Positions 12,501 to 21,503 of a DNA stretch of 64,000 nucleotides are shown here, piece after piece (position 1 is the stretch's first letter; each line of letters starts with the position of its first letter). The stretch is from Camarhynchus parvulus (lineage: Eukaryota; Chordata; Aves; Passeriformes; Thraupidae). The notes under the pieces are model-generated. The model searched no databases and had not been told where the DNA came from. It was given only the letters and a program-made list of their open reading frames with translations. Position numbers and translations under genes: made by a program. The stretch covers positions 18,885,820-18,949,819 of the forward strand of contig NC_044582.1 in the NCBI RefSeq assembly GCF_901933205.1. The letters are read 5' to 3'.

Positions 12501-13193
12501 CAAAGGAGGAGAGAGGGTTTTGCTCAGCAAGCTGAAAGGACCTTTCCCTCCTGCCTGTAAAAAGCACAGATGTTGGACTCTGACCTGGCCACCCACTGGG
12601 TTCCAGTTTAAAAGCTGCCCACTGTGTCCTGCTAATCACTGGCTGTGTTTGGTACTCCACAAACCTGCCCCTGCCCCCCAGACCATCCCTTTCTTACAGC
12701 TGCAGAGCTGAAATATAGGGAGGCACAAGAAATCTTGGAAAATTACTGCTTTGGGCTGCTCTCCCACCCTGTTCAATCCTTGTAAAGCATAAGGTGATAT
12801 TTTGCTGTTGCAGCACACAAAGGAGAGTGCAAAGTGTAGCACAGCAACAAGAGCTTGATAATTCTTTGCTATTTGACCCCATTTTGACTCAAAGAATAAC
12901 AGTTTCAGGATTTGGAGTTTATGTTCTTACTGGAAGATGGCTGAGGGCTGTGCTGCTGTGGGTGATCCATGTGGGCATTGCCCAGGGCAGAGGTTTTGCT
13001 GCCAGGTCAGTGTGTGGGGCTGGCTCTGGTGTGCTGGCTGTGCCACAGAGGAATTTGTGAGCTGGAATTTGTAATTTTAGCTTGAGAAGGAGCAAACTAT
13101 CAATTTTACGTGATTCCTCATCTGTGCTTTTGGGCTTTTCAGCCCCAAAATGTAAATGTCTGTTTGGTTGAAATGGGATCAAGGTATCAGCCC

Positions 13194-13410
13194 AGGAATC
13201 CCAGAATGGTTTGGGTTGGGAGAGACCTTAAAGCTCATCCAGTGCCACCCCTGCCATGTCAGGGACACCTTCCACTGTCCCAGGCTGCTCAGAGCTCCAT
13301 CCAGCCTGGCCTTGGGCACTTGAAGGGCTGGAAAATCCACAGTTTCTCTGGGAAACCTGTCCCAGTGCCCAGAAGGAAACTTGTGTTTGGAATCCTGAGT
13401 CCAGCAGCCA
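13194..13410 (-). mobile_element. CR1 LINE 3' fragment
   Basis: It begins 'cccagaatggtttgggttgg' and continues through 'gagaccttaaagctcatcc' and 'agggacaccttccactg' to 'tttctctgggaaacctgtc'. This is the reverse complement of an avian CR1 3' end. Confidence 0.85.
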
Positions 13411-14719
13411 TGTCCACTTGACCTGTCAGCTCCAGGCTCCCTCCCTGGGAGGAAGGGAGCTCACTTCCCCTGCAGGGAACAGGCCTGTTTTCCTTGCTGC
13501 TGTTGGCTCAGGGGAAGGCAGGGCTGTTTCCTGTGCCCCAGGCAGGCTGTGCAGTGGGACAGTGTGCCCAGGCTCAGGGGGCTGCAGCCTGGGAGCAGGG
13601 CAGGGCAGGACGGTGTGTTCCTCTGCAGGAACCTGCTGCTTTTCCTGTTCCCTCCTCTGGGTCAAGCCCTGCCGGCTTCCACTTGGCCACACAAGGGATC
13701 GGCGTGCTTGAGACGTGTCCAGGAGCGGCGACAATGCAAGGAAGCCACGAGCAAAGGCCATGGGAGCTGGCCAGGAGCAAAGTCCCTTGGGAGGAGCATG
13801 GAGAAGGGTCTTTTTCCTGGCCAAGGAGTCCCTGCAGGGGAAGTGCTCTCTCCTGGGGCTCCTTCCTGGGAAGTGCAGTGTCATTTTTCCTCCTGCTGCA
13901 TCTGTGGCCTCCCTCTGGGGCTCCCCAGGCTGCAGCAGGTGCTGGGCTGCTCTCCCAGTCTGTGCTCCCTTGGTCTGTCCATCCCTGTGGCACACATGGC
14001 CAGGAATGCCTGGCTCAGGTTGGGGTTACAGGATTGTGAGAGTGTTATTTCCTGGTGTCTGCTCCTGAGAATTACGGCAATTTCCCCACACTTAAGTCAG
14101 CAGTTGAGTTTGAATGTTCAGTTCTCTGTTGTGTGTCTGTGCTTGACTAGATAAAAGTTACTTGTCTTCATCTGTTTCAGTTGAAGATCAGCATTTTAAA
14201 TTTGAAAAGCTGTCACCATTCAGGCCCTTATTTCATTGCTCCTGTTTGGTGCTGTGTTGTGTATCTTTTGTCTTGAGAAAAGTATGTTTAGAGATGAGAA
14301 TCCACAGAATACCTCTTTTCCAGCTAAAATTGTCAGGCTGCTACCTTTGTGATATGCAGCCCTGGCTTCCTCCTCCCCACTGGGGTGGATGTGCAGCATT
14401 CCAGTGACAGATCCTGGGGGTGTGGTCCCCAAAAGTGCTCTGGGCACTGCAACTTTATTTTTTTTGCTTGTGCCTCTGAGTTCATGCAAAGCAGTTTGGG
14501 TTGTTCAAAGGATACCTGTGAAATTTGCCAAATGTGGCCTTTTTGGAGCAGGGTGGGAGAGTGCAAACAGTAATTACAGCTACAGTTCATTTGTGATGAT
14601 TCAGCTGAAGTCAAGTGCTTTGCCAGCTCCCTTCCCCTCACTGTTGACCACTGGGTTGCTGTTGGGATGGAAGATTCTGGAGGAATGACTAATTTTTTCT
14701 GCATTTTACTTTCAACTAG

Positions 14720-14755
14720 CTGCCACAAGCTCCAGAAACGGAGAGCCCTGTAGAG
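14720..14755 (+). CDS. ITPR1: ITPR1 alternative microexon, SIIA second half (LPQAPETESPVE)
   Basis: This exon is 36 bp and encodes LPQAPETESPVE, phase 0 at both ends. It corresponds to the second part of mammalian SIIA (LP.AP..EN.TE). The acceptor is ttttactttcaactag and the donor is gag|gtgtgt. Conserved positions are L1, P2, A4, P5, E8 and E12. Together with the exon at 5376 it gives 22 residues, against 23 in mammalian SIIA. The surrounding sequence is not in frame or homologous, so the exon limits are clear. It could be included independently of the other two SII exons. Confidence 0.85.
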
Positions 14756-16238
14756 GTGTGTCAGCCACCTATATTTGTACAGCACACAAATATTGGTGTT
14801 TCACTAGTCCTAGTGGAGTGTCTTGTTGGTAACAACCCCTGTGAAGTGTGTGTTCTTGCCTGGTGTTAGACAGTGGAAATGAGTAGATTTGTTAAAGTTC
14901 CTTAATCCAATACAGCATCAGTGTGGTAATCTGAAAATATAAAAAAAGTTGTAAGCTAATCCCAAGTCTGTTCCTTTCAGCCATTTCCTTTATTCTTTAA
15001 GGGTGGCACTGGGAAAAGTCTCTTCTCAAATTTTCCTACATTGGCAAAATGAGGCTTCGTTTTGGCTCCTAATGCAGAATTTGGTTTTCCCTTTGCCTCA
15101 CATGCTTAAAAACTTCAGTACTTTAAGGAAAGGGAAGTTCTTAGTGGAAGCTTCATAACTCCAGAGCAATTGGTGTCCCATTTAAAATGCCCCAGTGGAC
15201 AAGCTCAGGGTCACTGCACATTGTCAGGGCCACTGGTTGTAAGGGAATTGGATATGTGGAAACGTGTCCTTTATGTGCATAAAGCAGATTATTTGCCAAA
15301 AAGAAGGCAGGAAAATTTATAAAATCTTAAATTCCTTTGAAATTCATGGGACATCCAGACATGGCATTGGTAGATTGTACACCTGGGTGCCCAATCAGTG
15401 CAAATCTAAATGAAACTACATGGAAGTCTAAATCTGGGAGAGTGATGATTCTCTGACCTGTGAAGTTTTTATAAATGTGAGATCATGTAGAAAAAGAAGT
15501 GTTTGTGATGGTTTAGGCCTTTGTATTTGTAAATTTTGTGGAATAGTGTTTAAATGTAGCCTGAAACTCTGAGTGGTCATCAAATGGATTTGAGATGTCT
15601 GGGAGATGGCTCCTGGTTTCTGATGGGTCCCTTTATAGAGCTGTTATTCTACACCTTTTGAGATGCCTTAAAGCAGCAAAACCATAATGTGCTTCAGCTT
15701 TGCAAAGTGGAGGTTGCATTCCTGGAAATGAATCTCTCAAGTGAGAGGGATTTGATTTGGAGCTGTGCCCAGGGGCAGCTCAGTGACTCCCCAGTGCCAC
15801 CCTGGCCATGGGGAGGGAGCCCCCAGGCTGGGCCAGGAGCCCTCCCCAGTCTCAAATGAGTTTCAGTGACCACGGTGGGTGTGTTGGGGTCCCTCGCCCC
15901 CAGAGTGTGTGCCCAGGGGGCTGGGGGTGTTCTGTGTGTCTGTGCATGGGCATGCGTGGGCTGAGCCCCCGGGGCTGTATGTGTCCCTGTGACACCAGGC
16001 AGAGCCGTGTTTCCTGAGCACTGCTGGCACTCCTGCATGCCAGGGGGTGTGTGAGGGTGGCAGAGCAGAGGGGTCAGGGCTGGCAGAGGGCAGTGTCCTG
16101 TTCTGGTGGTTTGTCAGTCCATCTCCCTCATCTCCCCCCTCGCATCCAGCTGTGACTCCCCAGTATTCCCGTGAGTGCCGAGGTGTTGGTCTCTCTTGAG
16201 TGTTATTCTGCTTTAAAATGAACTTTCTGCACGTGCAG
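14756..16238 (+). other. ITPR1: Intron inside the SII cassette, 1,483 bp
   Basis: No repeat or gene was recognised. A TGCATG hexamer (RBFOX-type motif) lies at 16034-16039, about 200 nt upstream of the SIIB/C exon; one hexamer is weak evidence. The 3' end is pyrimidine-poor and finishes in the CAGCAG tandem acceptor. Confidence 0.75.
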
Positions 16239-16241
16239 CAG
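16236..16241 (+). promoter_or_regulatory. ITPR1: NAGNAG tandem splice acceptor (CAGCAG)
   Basis: Two adjacent acceptors precede the SIIC coding sequence. Use of 16238|16239 includes a Gln codon (SIIB); use of 16241|16242 removes it. This is the classic NAGNAG arrangement for single-residue insertion. Confidence 0.9.
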
Positions 16242-16289
16242 GAGCTTGATCAAACTCTACCCCAGAGGCAACTGGAGGATCATAGAAGG
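16239..16289 (+). CDS. ITPR1: ITPR1 alternative microexon, SIIB/SIIC (Q)ELDQTLPQRQLEDHRR
   Basis: The exon is 51 bp if the first AG of cagcag is used and 48 bp (from 16242) if the second is used. The 16-residue product ends RQLEDHRR, matching the end of mammalian SIIC (RQLEDHKR), and begins with EL as SIIC does. The extra CAG adds one Gln, exactly the one-residue SIIB element. The frame is phase 0 on both sides and the donor is agg|gtatgt. The middle (DQTLPQ) has diverged from the mammalian proline-rich segment. It can join to the exon at 19571 without a frame change. Confidence 0.93.
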
Positions 16290-19200
16290 GTATGTACAGC
16301 AGTCGAGCACATTCAGAACTCATCTCTCCCTTTCCCCTGTAAACAGTGAAGCCTAAGTCATGTAAGAAACTTGTGAGGTTAAATGCTGGCTGGAAAATCC
16401 AAAAATTGAGCCATGTGGACAGAGTGAGGTGCTGGAGCCCCTTCTCTGGGGTTACACAGAAGGGATGAGTGCTTGGCTGCTCTGAATTGAACTCAGGTCC
16501 TGGTCTGGTCCATTCCCACTGTCAAACCTTCCCCGTGGGTGCTGCTCACTGCTGTGAAGTGACATCCATCAGTGCTGCTGGAGCTGGTTCCTCTGGCCAC
16601 ACCACCCCTTTCTAGCCAGCCAAGCTGCAGAATCAGCATTGTTGGTCCCTTTCTCCATTTCTTTTGCTTTTGTAGCTGGGAACACAACAGCAGCAACTTA
16701 TAACTGCTTCACTCTAAAATATGAACGATGCTTTGTTTTAAAGCTTCTAACAGGTTTCTGATATCACTTAGAGTTTGTGTTGGATCTGCATTGCTGATGC
16801 AGGTGCAGTGATGTTTCTGTGTGACTTACTCTTACTTTACCTGGTGTGAGTGCAGATGAAAATGGATGCTGTTGGGTTTTTCCCTAGGTACCATATTTGA
16901 TTTTTCTGGTTACTGCCAAACATCTGATATTTGTTTGCACACTGCCCTCGTCAAAGTGGTGCACAGCACTAACAGGATGGTTAAAGAGCTGTTCTGGAGC
17001 CAAGCATTGCAGCTGAATTAATTGGAACATTTCTTAAATACCACCTATTTTTTCTCCCTTCTGCTTTGATCACGTACTCATATTTTGTTAGCTGATAACA
17101 TGGGTTTGGATAAATTTGTAGGAACCAAAGCTTTTCTTCCCAGTTAGAGTTTGAAATGCTGGTGACTGTGTATTGCCAGACCTGGATCAGCACACTGACT
17201 AGAAACAACTGCTTGATACCTGTTCCTGCTGTATTTTGTGGTGATTTGCCTTGTTTTGGATACACAACACCTACAGACACCAGAGGTGCCTGTCCTGCTC
17301 AAGTCTCCACTCACCCCAACCATTTTGACCATGGAATAGAAGTCACCTCCTGCTCCACAAGGGGCCAGAAGGAGAATTTGGGGGCAGCTCCAGGAGCTTT
17401 AGTTGCCCTCCTGAATTCAGGCAAGGTGGAGTTTGCTGAGCATCTGTTCTCGAGGCTGGATATTGTGTTATCTTTGTAGTAAGTAGTAAAAATCCCTGGT
17501 TTAAATGCCATTTGGCAGGATGACTGCCAGTTAGCTCAACAGAGGAGGAAAAAGGTGCTGTGAGAGCTCCCTTGTAGCCATTTGTGTCCTAGGGCCCATC
17601 TGGGTGTCAGGCTGCCTTTCCAATCAGTGCACATGTCCAAGGAAGATGTAGTTCAGGGGGTTTTTTGTCTGCTTGACCTTGTTCTGTCACGTAGCCTCCC
17701 TCACCTGCCAGGCTGGGAGCAGGGAGGTGGATAAAGCCCTGCCTCGTGCACTGAACACTCTGGTGTCGCTGTCAGTCGCAGGAGCTGCTCCAGGACAGGG
17801 ATTTGCTGGAGCTCCTGAGCTGTTTCCTGCCTCTCCCACATGTTCACTCTTTGGCCCAGGCAGTGATGGGAAGCGTATGCCCCTTGGAGGAGTGCTCATC
17901 TCCTCCTGCTGTTGCTTCCACAGGAGTTTTCCTTTTTTTCTGCTGTTTGGGAGCTTTTGGAAGCAGCTGGTTGGAACACTGACTTTGTGTTTATTTTGCA
18001 TCCTGTTCCCTGACACTTGCTCCCTCCCCATCTGATCCCATGAAATGCAGCTCCTGGGCTGCAGCTTTCACACTGAGAATCCCCAGGAGCCCTTTCTAAG
18101 CTGCTGGATTGTGGTGACAGGGCAGTAGGAGCCCTGACTTGAGCGCCAGCCCTGTGGCGAGGGCAGAGATCCCTCACCAGCTCAGGCATGTGTTGGGCTT
18201 CTCCCTGTGGAAGTGATTTCTGAAATTTGGTAAAGAACTTGATTATCAGACCAGCTTTTTTCTTTTTCTTTTGGGGTACAAGGATCTTTTGAAGTGACCT
18301 TTGTGAGTGCCAGCTGTGTATAAAATCAGTGGGACTGCAGCAGGGCTGGAGTTCTGTACAAGCCAATTAATGCACATTTATGTCGTTCCATTTGCTTGGG
18401 TTTTAGAGGCCTCCTGTGAAATTTTAAAGAGTAAGACTTCACTTTTATGAGAGCTAATGTATTAAATGACATCTTGAATCTATAGTGAGACAACCAATTT
18501 CATTTGAAATACAACTGAAAATCAATAAATCGGTGGCAAGCACTTTTTGTGAATGGAGCTAAAGATAAGATGCTTTAGTTAATTGGAAATATTTTTAACA
18601 TGAAATGATTTTTGGCTAAATTTTTTTTTAATTTTTTTTCTGACTCCCAGAAAAGCCCTTCCCTCCCCTCTGCAGCGCTGTCCTAGGATGGTGCTGCTGT
18701 AACCACACTGCCATTAGCAGGGCAGGAGCTCCTGGTGACAACAATCCTTACAAAGATCCCTTAATCCCTATGCAGTGTTTGTGTGCTGGCAGTGCCTCCA
18801 GCTTTGTCCAGCTCCCCAAATCCCAGGGCATTCCTGTGGAGGCTGCAGTGGCAGCAGTGGGGTGATGTTCCACCTGGAGGTGTTGGGTCTCCGCTGGCTC
18901 GCGCTGGGGCCGTGCTGGAGCTCTGGGTGCTCTGGGATTTGGGGTTGTGTGAGGACCTGCCCTGTGCTGGGCTGGGTGCTGGGGTGGGAGGCTGGTGTGA
19001 CTCGGGCAGCTGCCAGCAGGGAACAAAGAGCCGGGATCCAGCAGGATCACTCGGGTTTCCTCTCGGCAGCTGATGGGTCCTGTCAGCTGCTGGTGGAGGG
19101 AGTGGAGCACAGCCCTGCAGGGTTGGTGGGATGGCAGAACAGGAGAGGTGTGAGGAGATTAAACTGCTCCTTAAAACCATTTCTGGTGTTCCTCTAATCC

Positions 19201-19570
19201 ACCTCTTGATTTTGTGTTGGTGCTGTACAGATGCCACTCCTTTGCATTTAAGACCGAGACAACAGAACTTAATTAAAACGAAACTCTTGGAAAATTAAAT
19301 CTGGCTAGAAAGCTGTACACAAAACCTGAAGTGCAGCTGTCTCTGTGATGCATGGGGGAACCCATAATCTTATTGAGCCCCATGAGACCCCTCCAATGTC
19401 CCAGCGCATCAGGAGCCGCTCAATGGATTTCTCCAACTCTCCAGGGTTTCATTCCCCCTCCCTCACCACGAGAAGGGTACTGGTAACAGCAGCCCTGCTG
19501 CCAGTGAACGTGTGTGGTTGGCTTGTTCGCGGAGCTCCCTTGGTGATTTCCTTGTGCTCTTTGGCTGCAG
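16290..19570 (+). other. ITPR1: Intron between SII cassette and exon 19571, 3,281 bp
   Basis: No interspersed repeat was recognised. An AT-rich island at 18360-18650 stands out from its GC-richer surroundings and might be a conserved non-coding element. The acceptor is tttggctgcag. Confidence 0.75.
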
Positions 19571-19703
19571 GGCGAGGCCCTGAGGCAGGTTTTGGTGAAC
19601 CGCTACTACGGCACGGTGCGCGCGGCCGGCCGGCGCGAGAGCCTCACCGCCTTCGGCAACGGGCCCCTGGCCGCCGGCGGCCCCGGCAAGGCTGCCACGG
19701 CAG
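19571..19703 (+). CDS. ITPR1: ITPR1 exon with second PKA site (RRES), extremely GC-rich
   Basis: This exon is 133 bp: 44 codons plus one base, starting in phase 0 with [14 protein letters not shown]. It contains R-R-E-S, the mammalian Ser1755 PKA/PKG context (serine codon agc at 19640-19642), and the glycine-rich [12 protein letters not shown] segment near the proposed ATP-A site. Third positions are almost all G or C. Where mammals have KPGGGGGG, this copy reads KAATAGG across the junction. The donor is gtagga. Confidence 0.97.
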
Positions 19704-19757
19704 GTAGGACACGCTCTGCTCCCCCCGGGCTGCCTCCCCAGGGCATCTGGGTGCTGC

Positions 19758-20393
19758 TGTTCGCAGGGGTCCCAGGACGAGGGAATCTCGGGGTCTCTGC
19801 TGCTCACAGTGACTTCGAGATAAGTTAGAAAGTCTCTTTTCCCAGCCCAGCACTCAAAGAAGGAGTCAGAGCTCTTCAGTTCTCCATCTCAAGGTTGTTT
19901 ATTGTATCTTATAGATAAAATTCTTTCTCCTGTCCAGCTGAGGTCTGCTCAGCAGGACAGACAGAGGCACTCTGCCTGCCCCATGGCAGTGTTATCTTTT
20001 TATACTAAAAACTGCATGTACAATATTTACAATTACTTCCCAATACCTATCACCTATGTTAGACAGTGAGCTTCTACTCTAAACCAATATAAAAGTGCCA
20101 ACATCACAGCAGAAGATGAAGGCTGAGAAGAAGGAGAAAGGCTGGACATGCTCACATTCTTCCATCTCTTGCCCCCTGAGCCCCCATTCTAATACCCCCA
20201 AAAATCTGTTTTTCACCCTGTGATGAATTCACTATCATTACTTAAACTTTCATGGCTTGTAATTCTTCATATAAGGTTGGTAATTGTTTTTTCTAAGGGC
20301 TAAATCAAAGGCACAGGGGTCTTGGTCTCTGAGCCCCCTGGGCAGGGGCTTGAGTCTTCTAGGGCAGCCAGAGGAATTTCTTGGGTTCTGACA
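19758..20393 (-). mobile_element. ERV solo LTR, antisense to the gene
   Basis: On the + strand it runs from tgttcgcagg to ttctgaca, so it has TG...CA ends. Read on the - strand it holds an AATAAA signal with a TATA-like 'ttttagtataaaaag' motif upstream, as in the U3/R part of a retroviral LTR. I recognise the family as a common passerine ERV LTR from memory. No gag, pol or env lies beside it. It starts 54 bp past an exon donor. No clear target-site duplication was seen. Confidence 0.75.
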
Positions 20394-20747
20394 GGGAAGA
20401 GATGAGAATCTTGACTCCATGTTTCAGAAGGCTGATTTATTATTTTATAATACATTAAAAAATAAAAAGATATATTAAAACTATACTGAAAGAATAGAAG
20501 AAAATATTTCATCAGAAGGCTAGCAAGGAAAGAAGAAGGAACGATAATAAAATCTTGTGACTGATCAGAGAGTCTGAGACAGCTGGACTGTGATCGGCCA
20601 TTAATTAAAAACAACCACATGAGATCTGTCAAAGATGCACCTGTTGCATTCCACAGCAGCAGATAATTATTGTTTTTCTTTTCCTTTGAGGCTTCTCATG
20701 AGAAAAGATCCTAGCAAAAGGATTTTTCATAGAATATGTCTGTGACA
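20389..20747 (-). mobile_element. Second ERV LTR fragment abutting the first
   Basis: On the - strand it begins TGTCACAGACATATTC and ends inside the sequence shared with the neighbouring LTR at tgacaggg. It resembles another frequent passerine ERV LTR. Its 3' terminal part, which should resemble 19758-19790, is missing, so the two LTRs are joined end to end without an intact boundary. It contains no coding sequence. Confidence 0.7.
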
Positions 20748-21157
20748 AATGTGTGTTCCTGACCAGCCAGCACCCTACAGCTCAAATGGGGATTTTTCCC
20801 TCATGGTTTTGTCTGAGCTCCCACAGAAAGTAAAACTGTCCATGTGGGTGACTGCAGTTGTGAGCAAAACTAGCAGACAGAGCTCTTTGTGCTTTTCAGT
20901 GACTGCCTTGGGTTGGCTTGACGTTTGTGACATTGCTCTGAATAAATGTGCTTAGAAATCCTGATAAATTTAATATTTGCAGTAATATCTAGGAAATGTC
21001 CCCATAAGGATGTCAGATTATTAACCATTTCTGAAGGAAAACCATTTCATGGTATTGCAGAGATTGTGGGAGTAGGATGGGCAAAAATTCCATTTGAAGC
21101 CAGTTGTACAGTGAAGTTTATTTAATTTGAGGCCATTGCTAAATAAGTCACTAATGG

Positions 21158-21275
21158 AATCAGAGTGGGTTGGGTAGAAAGGGACTTAAAAACTCATCCT
21201 GCCATGAGCAGGGACCCCTTCCCCTATCTCAGGTTGCTCCAAGCCCTGTGCCCCTGGCCTTGCCATCCCCATGGG
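21158..21275 (-). mobile_element. CR1 LINE 3' fragment next to an exon
   Basis: It reads 'agtgggttgggtagaaaggg', 'acttaaaaactcatcctgcc' and 'gcagggaccccttccc', a mutated reverse complement of a CR1 3' end. It ends fewer than 40 bp before the acceptor at 21312, so its 5' part has been lost or replaced by the splice-site region. Confidence 0.7.
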
Positions 21276-21312
21276 GTCAGTGCCAACCTGTTTGTCCTGA
21301 TCACCTTTGCAG

Positions 21313-21503
21313 GAGGAAGCTCTGGGTCGAGCTCCATGAGCCGGGGGGAGATGAGCCTGGCAGATGTGCAGTGCCACCTGGATAAAGAAGGTGCTTCCAA
21401 CCTGGTCATAGATCTCATCATGAATGCCACCAGTGACAGAGTCTTCCACGAGAGCATCCTGCTGGCCATTGCCCTGCTGGAAGGTGGGAACACCACGATA
21501 CAG
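21313..21503 (+). CDS. ITPR1: ITPR1 exon, [10 protein letters not shown]...GGNTTIQ
   Basis: This exon is 191 bp: two bases complete a glycine, then 63 codons. It runs [20 protein letters not shown] to [10 protein letters not shown] and ends in phase 0. The donor is gtaggg. The acceptor is caggag, so a minor shift of one Glu codon is possible though GAG is a poor acceptor. The following helix ([21 protein letters not shown]) is nearly invariant in the family. Confidence 0.97.

Larger units (their letters stand above)
5406..14719 (+). other. ITPR1: Intron inside the SII cassette, 9,314 bp
   Basis: It holds a 71-bp minisatellite at 8925-9565, T-runs at 8685-8698 and 10171-10186, and a CR1 fragment at 13194-13410. 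Many open frames up to about 225 aa occur on both strands but lack homology and splice context. The acceptor is ttttactttcaactag. Confidence 0.8.
19704..21312 (+). other. ITPR1: Intron, 1,609 bp, mostly LTR and CR1 sequence
   Basis: About two thirds of this intron is transposon-derived: antisense LTR sequence at 19758-20747 and a CR1 fragment at 21158-21275. The acceptor is cacctttgcag. Confidence 0.85.

Noticed and set aside
13494..14154. Overlapping 181-201 codon + frames and 139-189 codon - frames
   Set aside because: All frames are open because the sequence is stop-poor (CAG/CTG-rich); no homology.
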